Shown piece after piece: positions 26,701-41,700 of a stretch of 64,000 nucleotides of DNA. Source of the stretch: Archivesica marissinica. Its lineage: Eukaryota > Mollusca > Bivalvia > Venerida > Vesicomyidae. The notes below the pieces were generated by a model. That model made no database searches. It had not been told where the DNA came from and was given only the letters and a program-made list of their open reading frames with translations. The DNA is taken from NCBI GenBank assembly GCA_014843695.1, contig CM026386.1, positions 81,946,129 to 82,010,128 on the forward strand, written 5' to 3'. How positions within the stretch are numbered: position 1 is the first letter of the stretch; the number at the start of each line of letters is the position of its first letter. Position numbers and translations under genes: made by a program.

Positions 26701-29700
26701 ACAATTAGAAGAAAAGATAACTCTGTTTAGATTTTATCTCATTAATTATCATATGTTGTCCAAATGCGCTGAATTGTTAGTGTTTAAAATTCTATCTCCA
26801 CTTTGAGAAATTGAAAATGATATTGTTTGCCACCAGTTTACTGGGTGATTGACACGAACAGCTGTATAACATGATTGGTTTACAGTTTAAGATGGCTTCA
26901 TACCTCCACAACATTCTATTTCATTTTGTCTGACTCACACAACTTCTCACTAAAAAACTTAATTATGTGATCTTTTTATAGCTAGAAAATTTGCAGGTTT
27001 CTTGAATATGTTGTTTATGTGAGATGCCAGAGCTTTGTGGAAATGTTTTTTAATTCCGAGTACTATATTTTTAAAAGCAGAATATTTATATCTGTGGATG
27101 TTATCTTGTTATCGTACATCAGCCATTGAGTTTAATGGTGCAGCAATGAGTTCATCTGTACTGATTTCGCACTTTTCAGTTTTTATTTTGCTTGTAATAT
27201 CCCCAGTTCATGGTGCATTTTCGTTTATACAAATTAATTCTAGCTCGATTGCGAAACAAGTTCTTACAACTTTATATTAATCACTCTTGAGGCAAGTTCT
27301 TACAACTTTATATTAATCACTCTCGAGGCAAGTTCTTACAACTTTATATTAATCACTCTCGAGGCCTCATTCCTGATGGAATCCATCGCCACGAGGGAGA
27401 GAGAAGAGGCAACGTTGAATTTAAATGCTTGCCCAAGGGCACAATTTTAATAGCTAAAGCTGGCACTCCATGCCATTTGCACCTGAACGCGCTACCACTG
27501 ATCTATCACTACTTCCAATGGTGCATTTTAGTGCTTTTGATTATAATGATGTTAATTAGACTGATACCTATATCACTGTATGTTGTTAATCTCACTTTGA
27601 GTATTTATTTACTGAATTTTGCACTCATTTCTTGCTATGCCGATAGATCACCTGACTGAAGGGTCAAGGTCAGACAAGGGTCAGGCAAGGTTTCGTAGGA
27701 GTATCAGACATGTGTCTATTATTCCATTCAATTGACTTCCTCACACGAGTCAATGGTAACAATGCCGTCCTAGTTTAGCCTGTAGCATTCCTTCTCACGA
27801 GTCAATGGTAACTATGCCGTCCTAGTTTAGTCTGTAGCATTCCTTCTCACGAGTCAATGGTAACAATGCCGTCCTAGTTTAGTCTGTAGCATTCCTTCTC
27901 ACGAGTCAATGGTAACAATGCCGTCCTAGTTTAGTCTGTAGCATTCCTTCTCACGAGTCAATGGTAACAATGCCGTCCTAGTTTAGTCTGTAGCATTCCT
28001 TCTCACGAGTCAATGGTAACAATGCCGTCCTAGTTTAGTCTGTAGCATTCCTTCTCACGAGTCAATGGTAACAATGCCGTCCTAGTTTAGTCTGTAGCAT
28101 TCCTTCTCACGAGTCAATGGTAACAATGCCGTCCTAGTTTAGTCTGTAGCATTCCTTCTCACGAGTCAATGGTAACAATGCCGTCCTAGTTTAGTCTGTA
28201 GCATTCCTTCTCACGAGTCAATGGTAACAATGCCGTCCTAGTTTAGTCTGTAGCATTCCTTCTCACGAGTCAATGGTAACAATGCCGTCCTAGTTTAGTC
28301 TGTAGCATTCCTTGAAACAACCCCTATCAATGTTATTACAATGAGGTCACTGGGTGTCAACAACTAGGCCACTAGGTCAACTTTGATGGATACCTTTATT
28401 ACCAACTTCTCATGAACCAATGATGGAAATTCTGCCAAATTTAGTCAATAGCATGTTTACAGCAAACTGTACACTGTACAGCAACCTGTAAGCTTTACAG
28501 CAGCCTGGAAACTTTACAACAACCTGTAAGCTTTATTGTAACCTGTAAACTTTGCAGCAACCTGTAAGCTTTACAGCAGCCTGGAAACTTTACAGCAACC
28601 TGTAAGCTTTGTTGTAACCTGTAAACTTTGCACCAACCTGTAAGCTTTATTGTAACCTGTAAACTTTGCAGCAGCCTGGAAACTTTACAGCAACCTGTAA
28701 GCTTTATTGTAACCTGTAAACTTTGCAGCAACCTGTAAGCTTTACAGCAGCCTGGAAACTTTACAGCAACCTGTAAGCTTTATTGTAACCTGTAAACTTT
28801 GCAGCAACATGTAAGCTTTACAGCAAGCTGTAACCGTTGCAGCAACCTGTAAGCTTTATTGTAACCTGTAAACTTTGCAGCAACCTGTAAACTTTACAGC
28901 AACCTGTACACTTTACAGCACGCTGTAAACTTTACAGCAACCTGTACCAAGTGTGTTCATGTGTAATCACTAGTGTCAACTCACAGGCTATACTTTACAT
29001 TGCTTCTCAGTGGCGTGAATGTTTCCAAATTTGGTATGTGGCACGTTTGCAAAATATTCGTTCAAATGAGATTACCCGGATCAAAATCTAGGTCAGTAGG
29101 TCAACTTTGCATACTCTACAATCTGTCTTACCTGCTGTTACTTACCACTTTCAACAACAACCAAAATTATACAGAAATGCTGTATCTGTGCATAAAACAG
29201 TTTTAGCATCTAGGTACTTGAATGGAGAATAGGACTAGACTTTTATGTATTTGAAGATGAGTAACCATTTATACTTGTGTTGTATATAACCATATATATT
29301 TCTATTTGATATTTAGACTTGTCCTTGTTACCTTTATTTCTGTTTTGCACACACTGTAATCTCAGTATAGCACTGTTGTATACATATTGGCAGAAAGAAA
29401 TTTCACTAATCTGTCCTCTGTTGAAATCTGTTACATAGTAAAATAGCCATGTATATATTAATTAATTCAAAGGAATGTATTTTTCCTTCATTACTGTCCT
29501 GCTCTAAATACGTAAATATTGAAACAATTGAAATTCATATGTCAACATTATCTTAGCAACTAATTTATTTAATTTATCCTAAAAGGACTCAGCCGAAAAA
29601 TCATACTTGACTTATCTCCCTTGACTAGTCTTTATTGGAAATAAGAAAAGGTGAATCTGTGTTATTTACTTTCCATTATAATTACTCTCTATGTTGTTTT

Positions 29701-32700
29701 CTATGCAGCAATATATCTATAAATTTGATGCATTTTGGCCAATAACTATGATGGGATCTTCAAACATGCACATGCATGAAGTATATATTATATATTTTAT
29801 TTTCGATATTATCTGATTATATTCAGTGCCAAAAATAGAATAATTAAATTTGACGTTACTGACGAGTAGTAACACGAATGAAACCAGTAGCGCAGGTCCT
29901 GTCATCGTCTTTGTTCTGTGTCGTCGTCTCCTTCATATTGCTAGTAACAGTTCTGTGCGTAGCCTATTCCGTCTGAAATATCTTCGACGTTACATGTACA
30001 AATACACTCAAATTTCTCAAAAATGAATTTAGGTGATTGTAAAAGATTAACCGCTTTTAAGTCTATATAATAAGATAAAAAAATCATTGTTAAAGAATCG
30101 TGCAATATTATAATTAGGTATTTGCATTTCTTCATTCCTCCGAACGTTAAAAGAAATCCATCATGAAAACGTAAAGAGCCGTGATAACGATTTTATAAAT
30201 CACAAATAAATCTGTAAATTACAGGTTAATTATCCCAAAGAGAAATGAATGGCGTCGGCCATCTTGGATTAACTATACATCTAGCTTTGTAGATCCTTTT
30301 AGCTTGCGCATAACATTTTAGATTAACTCACTGTTCTAGACTGCGCCTGCCAATCATAATCATGACAGCTTGTTTGGCAGTAACAAGTTGAAGTGTCACA
30401 TGTCTGTCAAAAATCAATTAGCTTAATTAATCAGCATAAATATTCAATGTATGTGTTGTTACAAGTAGTTTAATTATTAATGTTTTCTAATTTTTGAGTC
30501 AGGTGTATATTTGTTGAGTAATTTGATTTGACAGGAAGTGAATGTTTGTATAGTTTTGATGTCCTAGTTACACTCAAACAGCATGTGAAAGTTTTCCCCA
30601 TGTTATACTGAGATTGCAGTTCAATAGCCCATTTGATTCTGGATACCGTTCAAACAGTATTTGCAAGAACATAGAGCCAGATCAGCCGCCATGGAACGTT
30701 CCGTCTGATCATGCTCTATGCTGTTTACTGTTCAGACGATCTTGCTAAGACACTTGGCTATGTAGCAAACAACATAGATCCTGATCAGCATGCAGCATCA
30801 CACTGCGGCTGATCTGGATCTATGTTGTTTGCAAAAGCCTTTATATGTATCCAGAATGAAATGAGTTAATATAGTCGATATTTTCTATGCTTTGCTTTTT
30901 GTGAGACAGAGAGTTAGTATAAAATGTAACGCCGTTAATTGCTTTGAAATCATGGGGAAATTATATTCATTGATTTTCAGCAACTTTCGAATGAAGGATT
31001 TTTTGTTGAAAAACAGATAATAGCAGTATGATTTGATGAATGGTAGATGAAACAAGTGTGTCTTTAATGACCACATCTATTTTGGCATTGTATTGTATTA
31101 AATATAAATCAATATCTAAAACTGTCATGACAAGAAAATGTCATGCAGTATAATGATCCTAAGCGTATAACGTATTTTATTACATTACCATATAATGTGT
31201 TTATAAGTACCATTCGTTATATTCGGACCGTTTGTATACCAACAAACCATTCAATATAAACAAACCGGATTAAGATCATTGATCCATGATGTACCAGTTG
31301 GTCATGTCATATTAGACCAAAACAAAAAAATATTTCATTGCCTTCATGCTTAAAAAAAGGAAGGAATACAAATTTGATAAAATGATTAGTATAGTGAAAT
31401 ATACGTATATTTACCCGGTTATCTCTCTGTCTCGCATGTTTTACACGCTGTTCACCTGCATGTTTGTAACACCCTATCCACCCATAACATCTTCCGTTTC
31501 TCGCACACTCTTTTCAGCGGCGATTGACGTTATATTTCCAGACAATGACCTCAGACCTCCGCCTGTCATCCGATTCGGTCCGCGAAACCAGACGCTGGAG
31601 GAAGATGCAGTGGCCATGCTACGTTGCCAGGCAACAGGCGATCCAAAACCCGTCATAAGCTGGTTCAAGGATGGACACACGCTTGAGAAAATGGGAGCGA
31701 GATACGTACTGCTGGCCTCTGGAACCTTGCAGATATCAAGTATGATTAAGTGGGGTACCGACCATCTTAGAGCCGGTGTCACATGAGATTTTCACCCCCC
31801 CTATGAGATTTTCACCCGCCCCCCCCAATATTTTAACCCTAACCAAGTCTCATAGGGGGGGGTGAAAATCTCATGGCATTTTATTCACCCACGGGTGAAA
31901 TTGTCGCGCGATATTTTCACCCACGGGTGAAAAAATAGGCGGGTGAAAATATCATATGACACCGGGCCCACAAATATTGCCGACTTCAGTTTGAAGAGAA
32001 TTGTGTAATAAACAGCTGTATAGCAAACTAGCAAGAACTAATGAACGGCTGGTTTGTTTATAAAATCTGTTATTTCAGGATGCATTGTATATATATTTTA
32101 ATTGTTAGCATTCCAAGAAAGCTAAACATTTTATTTTTGGAGTTTAAAGATTTTTGGGTTCAATGCCTCACCAACAACTTAGGTCATAAAGCGACCATCG
32201 ATCTTTTATTTGTGAAGGAAGACAATCAAGGAACACCTCCAATTGTCTCTCCCAGAGCAGTATTTGATGAGGAAGACGGCAGTTGTCTGTCAGAGCAGTA
32301 TTTGATGAGGAAGACAGCAGTTGTCTGTCCGAGCAGTATTTGATGAGGAAGACGGCAGTTGTCTGTCAGAGCAGTATTTGATGAGGAAGATGGCAGTTGT
32401 CTCTCCCGGAGCAGTATTTGATGAGGAAGACGGCAGTTGTCTGTCAGAGCAGTATTTGATGAGGAAGACGGCAGTTGTCTGTCCGAGCAGTATTTGATGA
32501 GGAAGACGGCAGTTGTCTCTCCCGGAGCAGTATTTGATGAGGAAGATGGCAGTTGTCTCTCCCGGAGCAGTATTTGATGAGGAAGACGGCAGTTGTCTCT
32601 CCCGGAGCAGTATTTGATGAGGAAGATGGCAGTTGTCTCTCCCGGAGCAGTATTTGATGAGGAAGACGGCAGTTGTCTGTCCGAGCAGTATTTGATGAGG

Positions 32701-35700
32701 AAGACGGCAGTTGTCTATCTGAGCAGTATTTGATGAGGAAGACAGCAGTTGTCTGTCCGAGCAGTATTTGATGAGGAAGACGGCAGTTGTCTGTCCGAGC
32801 AGTATTTGATGAGGAAGACGGCAGTTGTCTGTCGAGCAGTATTTGATGAGGAAGACAGCAGTTGTCTGTCCGAGCAGTATTTGATGAGGAAGACGGCAGT
32901 TGTCTGTCGAGCAGTATTTGATGAGGAAGACAGCAGTTGTCTGTCCGAGCAGTATTTGATGAGGAAGACAGCAGTTGTCTGTCCGAGCAGTATTTGATGA
33001 GGAAGACAGCAGTTGTCTGTCCGAGCAGTATTTGATGAGGAAGACAGCAGTTGTCTGTCCGAGCAGTATTTGATGAGGAAGACAGCAGTTGTCTGTCCGA
33101 GCAGTATTTGATGAGGAAGACAGCAGTTGTCTGTCCGAGCAGTATTTGATGAGGAAGACAGCAGTTGTCTGTCCGAGCAGTATTTGATGAGGAAGACAGC
33201 AGTTGTCTGTCCGAGCAGTATTTGATGAGGAAGACAGCAGTTGTCTGTCCGAGCAGTATTTGATGAGGAAGACAGCAGTTGTCTGTCCGAGCAGTATTTG
33301 ATGAGGAAGACAGCAGTTGTCTGTCCGAGCAGTATTTGATGAGGAAGACAGCAGTTGTCTGTCCGAGCAGTATTTGATGAGGAAGACGGCAGTTGTCTGT
33401 CTGAGCAGTATTTGATGAGGAAGACGGCAGTTGTCTGTCCGAGCAGTATTTGATGAGGAAGACAGCAGTTGTCTGTCCGAGCAGTATTTGATGAGGAACA
33501 CAGCAGTTGTCTCTCCCGGAGCAGTATTTGATGAGGAAGACGGCAGTTGTCTCTCCCGGAGCAGTATTTGATGAGGAAGATGGCAGTTGTCTCTCCCGGA
33601 GCAGTATTTGATGAGGAAGACGGCAGTTGTCTGTCCGAGTAGTATTTGATGAGGAAGACGGCAGTTGTCTATCCGAGCAGTATTTGATGAGGAAGACGGC
33701 AGTTGTCTATCCGAGCAGTATTTGATGAGGAAGACGGCAGTTGTCTGTCCGAGCAGTATTTGATGAGGAAGACGGCAGTTGTCTGTCCTAGCAGTATTTG
33801 ATGAGGAAGACGGCAGTTGTCTGTCCGAGCAGTATTTGATGAGGAAGACGGCAGTTGTCTGTCCGAGCAGTATTTGATGAGGAAGACGGCAGTTGTCTGT
33901 CCGAGCAGTATTTGATGAGGAAGACGGCAGTTGTCTCTCCCGGAGCAGTATTTGATGAGGAAGACAGCAGTTGTCTGTCCGAGCAGTATTTGATGAGGAA
34001 GACAGCAGTTGTCTCTCCGAGCAGTATTTGATGAGGAAGACGGCAGTTGTCTCTCCTGGAGCAGTATTTGATGAGGAAGACAGCAGTTGTCTCTCCTGGA
34101 GCAGTATTTGATGAGGATGACGGCAGTTGTCTCTCGAGCAGTATTTGATGAGGAAGACGGCAGTTGTCTCTCTGAGCAGTATTTGATGAGGAAGACGGCA
34201 GTTGTCTCTCCTGGAGCAGTATTTGATGAGGAAGACAGCAGTTGTCTCTCTGAGCAGTATTTGATGAGGAAGACGGCAGTTGTCTCTCCTGGAGCAGTAT
34301 TTGATGAGGATGACGGCAGTTGTCTCTCCCGGAGCAGTATTTGATGAGGATGATGGCAGTTGTCTCTCCCGGAGCAGTATTTGATGAGGAAGATGGCAGT
34401 TGTCTCTCCTGGAGCAGGATTTGATGAGGATGACGGCAGTTGTCTCTCCCGGAGCAGTATTTGATGAGGATGATGGCAGTTGTCTCTCCCGGAGCAGTAT
34501 TTGATGAGGAAGACAGCAGTTGTCTCTCCAAGCAGTATTTGATGAGGAAGACAGCAGTTGTCTGTCCGAGCAGTATTTGATGAGGAAGACAGCAGTTGTC
34601 TGTCCGAGCAGTATTTGATGAGGAAGACAGCAGTTGTCTGTCCGAGCAGTATTTGATGAGGAAGACAGCAGTTGTCTGTCCGAGCAGTATTTGATGAGGA
34701 AGACAGCAGTTGTCTGTCCGAGCAGTATTTGATGAGGAAGACAGCAGTTGTCTGTCCGAGCAGTATTTGATGAGGAAGACAGCAGTTGTCTGTCCGAGCA
34801 GTATTTGATGAGGAAGACAGCAGTTGTCTGTCCGAGCAGTATTTGATGAGGAAGACAGCAGTTGTCTGTCCGAGCAGTATTTGATGAGGAAGACAGCAGT
34901 TGTCTGTCCGAGCAGTATTTGATGAGGAAGACAGCAGTTGTCTGTCCGAGCAGTATTTGATGAGGAAGACAGCAGTTGTCTGTCCGAGCAGTATTTGATG
35001 AGGAAGATGGCAGTTGTCTATCCGAGCAGTATTTGATGAGGAAGACGGCAGTTGTCTATCCGAGCAGTATTTGATGAGGAAGACGGCAGTTGTCTGTCCG
35101 AGCAGTATTTGATGAGGAAGACGGCAGTTGTCTGTCCGAGCAGTATTTGATGAGGAAGACGGCAGTTGTCTGTCCGAGCAGTATTTGATGAGGAAGACGG
35201 CAGTTGTCTGTCCGAGCAGTATTTGATGAGGAAGACGGCAGTTGTCTGTCCGAGCAGTATTTGATGAGGAAGACGGCAGTTGTCTCTCCCGGAGCAGTAT
35301 TTGATGAGGAAGACAGCAGTTGTCTGTCCGAGCAATATTTGATGAGGAAGTCAGCAGTTGTCTCTCCCGGAGCAGTATTTGATGAGGAAGACGGCAGTTG
35401 TCTCTCCTGGAGCAATATTTGATGAGGAAGACAGCAGTTGTCTCTCCTGGAGCAGTATTTGATGAGGATGACGGCAGTTGTCTCTCAGAGCAGTATTTGA
35501 TGAGGAAGACAGCAGTTGTCTCTCTGAGCAGTATTTGATGAGGAAGACGGCAGTTGTCTCTCCTGGAGCAGTATTTGATGAGGAAGACAGCAGTTGTCTC
35601 TCTGAGCAGTATTTGATGAGGAAGACGGCAGTTGTCTCTCCTGAGCAGTATTTGATGAGGATGACGGCAGTTGTCTCTCCCGGAGCAGTATTTGATGAGG

Positions 35701-38700
35701 AAGATGGCAGTTGTCTCTCCCGGAGCAGTATTTGATGAGGAAGATGGCAGTTGTCTCTCCTGGAGCAGGATTTGATGAGGATGACGGCAGTTGTCTCTCC
35801 CGGAGCAGTATTTGATGAGGATGATGGCAGTTGTCTCTCCCGGAGCAGTATTTGATGAGGAAGATGGCAGTTGTCTCTCCTGGAGCAGGATTTGATGAGG
35901 ATGACGGCAGTTGTCTCTCCCGGAGCAGTATTTGATGAGGATGACGGCAGTTGTCTCTCCGAGCAGTATTTCAGTCACAGGCTGCACCCGGGTAGAACCA
36001 TCGACATTCTGAGCTTCCTCAAATGAAAGAATTTGATACACCCAGTGGATTCGAACTTACAACAGTAAAGGACAAGTGATTTGAAGCCAACGACCTCGTC
36101 CACTCAGCCAAGGAAGCCCAAAGGCTGAGAAAGCTGCTGCAGACCATTGACGTCTCATGAAATGTAGCTCCTTTGTGTATTTAATCACCTCTATCTGGAT
36201 GGATGTACATTGTTAAATACATAATTAAAATTATTGTAAATTGCAGGCTTAAAGATTTCGGATTCTGGACTCTATTTGTGTAAAGCTGGCAGTGAAGCAG
36301 GGGAAACTACTGTGACAGCAAAGTTAAATGTGGAATGTAAGGAATTACCTCCCTTAATTTTCTAACCACATCTTATCGGTTTATAAAAGCTATTTATAGC
36401 TTCCTACTTGATCCTTTGCATTATGTATTACTATTGTGTATGTATGTTGTATGTTATATGTGATTTATGTTTTGCAATAAATATTGTTTAACCCTTTGTC
36501 TGCTGAGTAAATAAAATCACATTTGTAAACAACATAGATCCAGATCAGCCGTGGTGTTTTGCCACTTCTGACCAGGATCTATGTTGTTTGCTATTCAATG
36601 TTTTAGCTCCTCTATCTATCAAACAGCATAGAACCTGATCAGATAGTACATTCTGTGCCATCTGATCTGGCTATATACTGTTTGCAAAAGTTATTTTATC
36701 TGCCGCCAGCGTGCTAAGGGTTAAACAAGCCAAATCGATTGTCAACTGTGTGGATTATCTGGAACAATTGTAAATCAATTTGATTATTTTCGTTTATTTT
36801 CTCTTCGTAAATGAATTAGAAGCTGTTGGATTTGAATTTAAATGAATTACGGCAATTATGTGGAAATTGCAATAGAATTGATGACATCGGGTCGAACATT
36901 ATAACTCTTTGAGTTTAGAACTTCAAGCGCACAGGTTATGGCGTAAATTTATAAGTAATAAGTATGCACTCAATATAGAACAGTGGATAGAATTGAAAGC
37001 TAAAAGCCTTTTGAAATGATCTGCTACAGTGCATGAGAGTTGGCTTCCTTACTGGATGGTAGCAGGGAGAATTGAAAGCTAAAAGCCTTTTGAAATGATC
37101 TGCTACAGTGCATGAGAGTTGGCTTCCTTACTGGATGGTAGCAGGGGATCTTAAAAACTAGTTAATTTGAAATTAATTGAGTTATGCTATTTTCTGGGAA
37201 GTTAAAACTGGATTGATGACTTTGGCTTCTATAATAGGGACTCTTTTTATTTTAAATTAGAACATCTCATTAACAATGATTGAATGATTGAATGATTGAG
37301 GATGACTCGGTGGAGGTTTATAGAATTGATTACTTGTACACACTGAGGTATATAATCGTGCCAACTAAGGGTCACTTGTGCACCTTGTACACCTGATTTA
37401 TCTGTGCATGATGGGTAAAATACAGGCAATAAAGAATTCAAATAATTGTAGCAGATAACAATTCATCAATGTGTTTTTCTTATTTCTAACTAAAATCTCT
37501 GGAAATGTGTCATGGAAATTGCATGGCTATTTTGACTGCTATATATGTCACTAGCGTGCAAGGAGTTAATGCAATTATGAAGTAATTGTCACCGATATAT
37601 GCAAGTAGCCGGCTGTCAGCTACAAAACGAAAACAATCCTTCGGACAATAGTTACAACGATATATAATTTACTACATTTGCAGCTGAAGCTAGCGGTTCC
37701 CAGCGTCTCAAGTCTCAGCCAGACCTCACGATGTTTCCGGGAGCACCCGAGAAGCCCGTTGTCAGTGATGTCACGGATACGAGTATTCGGTTGTCATGGC
37801 AACTGTTACGTAACACGGGAGCTTCACCTGTTGGTTCATATCAAGTAGAATACTTTGGATACGGCTTGTCGGAGGTAATTTTCAGCTTATTTTTCTCTAC
37901 TAGACCATATACAATATATGGATATTTATTTTCTCTACTAGACCATATACAATTTATGGATATTTATTTTCTCTACTAGACCATATACAATTTATGGATA
38001 TTTATTTTCTCTACTAGACCATATACAATTTATGGATATTTATTTTCTCTACTAGACCATATACAATACATGGATATTTATTTTCTCTACTAGACCATAT
38101 ACAATACATGGATATTTATTTTCTCTACTAGACCATATACAATACATGGATATTTATTTTCTCTACTAGACCATATACAATTTATGGATATCTATTATAT
38201 GCTTTCCAATCAAATTTAGAAAATGTTCAGTAAACTAAAAGATGAAACCAGTGGAATATTTCATGTCTAATTGTGTAACTTATGGTTCCCATCTACTACA
38301 GTTTTGAAATATTATTGAGAATTATTAAACTAATTTTGTAAGAACTTGTTTGGCAATGGAGCTAAAATATGTTTGCATAAACTAAGCTAATTAATTGGAC
38401 CATCAATCGGGTGATTTAATTATTCTGCAAGTTACAATATATAACTAGTTGTAAATGTGCATATATTACTTTACAGTCGTGGGAGATCTCTGGTGACGGT
38501 TACACCAGTACTGATGTAATCATAGATGGGCTGGTACCCAACACCACCTACGTATTCCTTGTTAGGGCTATCAATAATCAAGGAACCGGTGGACCCAGTC
38601 CACTCTCCGATCTTATCAGAACTCTAGGTAAGTATACATGCGTATAAATGTCGTTGTTTCTTGGTGGATTACTGCTGAGATATGATATAATTTAAGAACA

Positions 38701-41700
38701 TTTTTATTTCTAAATTAGTTTATGTATATTTACCTAGATATCAGCGTGTGGTGATGGGCGGATCACTGTACCGGCCCATTCACTGTACTGGCCACATCAC
38801 GGTTGTCATTCATATGGCGGTGTTTGGGTCTATGGTTTATATAGCCACTTTTATCGCTAATCCAATCATTCACTTATATACATACTGTAATAGTGTAGAT
38901 ATTATGATAAAATATGTTCTTATCCAATTACTAGAATCCTAGTTATATCTATATATGTATTTTTTACATTTTTATTTATATTTCCATATATTATTGTCAT
39001 GTGTAAATGTTTAAAATTGCATCTGTAATTGTGAAGCGCAATAGAATAATTTTTAATTTTTGCGCTATATAAATGCTATGTATTTGTATTTATTATTATT
39101 GTTCATGGCCAACCATTAATAAGTTTAGAACACTCATGAATTCAACCTCAAAAAGCAAAATTGTCAATTTAGCTAAATATATTTATTTAGCAACAAGTAA
39201 AAGAAATGATATTAATTAACTAAATGAATGTTACTACTTGTAAAATACTATATAAACAACAATATATTTCGTAAATGTTAATGCTATGCTTACTCAAACC
39301 TTATATAATATCATGCTTTTCTGTAACTGTGTATGTAACCGCCAATCATGTTTCTTGGTGATGGACATATACATGCCAATAAAAACTTTGACTTGACTTG
39401 TAAATTCTGGCTTGTGACAGGTGTCTTTTAATTATATTCTTTAATCTTTTTATTAAGTATGTTTTGTACCTCTTATGTCATGGTATAATATACTCGTCCA
39501 TATTTATTTTCTTACATACATAAACATTGACTGTTTTATTACTGTGTTGGCTTAATCGATAATGTGTAACCCTTTCCTTCATAGAGATTTTAGGTTAATA
39601 TACTATTATATCTCCACACAAACGACAGTCATTTAACCCTTTCCTTCATAGAGATTTAGGTTAATATACTATTATATCTCCATACAAACGACAGCCATTT
39701 AACCCTTTCCTTCATAGAGATTTAGGTTAATATACTATTATATCTCCACACAAACGACAGCCATTTAGCTACCATGCAGTGGATGAGTAGTCGCCATATC
39801 TATCCCACCTCCATAGATATTACTGGGACTACCTGAGATTTAGGTTAATATACTATTATATCTCCATACAAACGACAGTTATTTAGCTATCATGCAGTGG
39901 ATAAGTAGTCGCCATATCTATCCCACCTCCATAGATATTACTGGGACTACATGAGATTCTGACCTTTATTATGATCATTGGTTTGGCTACTACATTGTCA
40001 ATGTATGTCGAATTGGTAATGTTGTCGAGAGGAGCTTCTATGAGGGAAAGGGTTAATTTAGTTATGTGATAATAATCTATGCATTTATAAATGTTTGGAT
40101 GTTTACATATAAATAATAAACAAGGTTACACTAAAAAGGTGTCAAAATTGAGAAAATATTCACTCTCGGCCGATGCTAGTTCCTATCAAATGTATTGCTT
40201 AATTCGTCTTGCAGAGAAAGGTCATGGCTATGTGGTTGTTCCAGTTATAAAGCTTCCGGTGGACCAGATAGAATCGAGGCTGCGGGATATAGAGGTCGAG
40301 TTGCTCCGAGGGGAAGCCGTCAACTCCAGCGCCATCAGAATCAGCTGGATGGTAAATGTTTCTATAGTTCATAGATCACAGGAGACACAATCATGATCTG
40401 CTGGTTTATAAAGCTCTACAACCTCGGGCTCAAGCTCTTTGATTGGTTCAGCCGAGTGTAAACCTCAGAATCAACCAATGAAATCAAATGAGATTATGTG
40501 CGAGATATGAGCAACGTTTTTAAACTTTGAAGCCATGCTTTGAGATGTTGTAAGTTCCAACTACTAAAAAAAAAAAAGAAAGGAAAAAAAAAGCTCCAAT
40601 TACTCTGAGGGGAAGCCACAGATAAAACAGTATTTGTCTATTTGATAGAATTTAATAGTATACTGCTATGATTCCAGTATGTATATTATTACTGTGTACT
40701 AAATTCTGTGAAATTAAACGTAACCAAGTCAACATTTCATTGACATCCAAACAGTCGACTATTCTAATGTATATATCATAATTACAGGTGAACAGTGAGT
40801 TTGGAGTGGTCAATGGGTTTGTGCTACAGCTTAGACAAATCCTTAACATGGGTGATAGGCACAATCATCGATACGGACAGCCGGTCACCAAGCGTGTTCC
40901 CTATAGACCCCTGTCACACACCGTCACTGACCTGGAGAGCTACGAGTATTATGAAATTTGTGTAATGGCTGCCAGTGGGAAACGAACATCGTCGTGTAGC
41001 CTGCCAATGAAAATACAGTCTGGAGAATCAGGTATGAATAATGGATTTATATGGAGTTGTTTACCATACTGTGTGTGTATACAACATTTAATTGTCTGAT
41101 GAAAAAAATGATAAAAAACCCAAATTTAAGTTTCTTGCCCACTGTAGACATATTTATTAGTTTAATACTTTATAGTTTTGGGAGTCGTGATAGCTCAGTG
41201 GTAGCTCACTTCATGTGTGAAAGGCCCGGTGTTCGAGTCCGTTGGAGCCATTACGAGCGTGCCCTTAGACAAGGCATTTAAATTCTACATGCCTTTTCTC
41301 TCCCTCATGGCGATGGATTCCATTTGGAATGAGGTCTCTAGAGTGATTCATTATATGGTATATAACTTGTTTCGCAATCGAGCTAAAATAAATTTATATA
41401 AACTAAGTATTTATTAGTTAAATTGTCACATTTAAGTACAAAATGCAGTATTTTTCTAATTTGCTGTTTTAGTTCCAACAAGCCCACCCCTGAATGTTGT
41501 GTTTCATCGTGACAGTGATTCCGAAGTATTGATTACCTGGTCACCACCTGACATAGAGCATAGGAAAGGGGAGATAACTGGATTCCAGGTAATGATGTTT
41601 GAGAAAGTAGACGTTTTAGGTATTGAAAGGGGAGATAACTGGATTCCAGGTAGTGATGTTTGAGAAAGTAGACCTTTTAGGTATTGAAAGGGGAGATAAC

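Noticed and set aside
32290..36041. Minus-strand ORFs of 403 and 790 codons (SSSSNTA, LPHQILL).
   Set aside because: Repetitive translation of the 38/40-bp array with no conserved domain. The array is inside an intron of the Ig5 domain on the opposite strand.
37890..38200. Repeated TTTTCTCTACTAG as functional alternative acceptors, like the FN3-3 array.
   Set aside because: No donor-like site follows within the unit and no open coding segment is conserved. The resemblance is limited to a pyrimidine tract.
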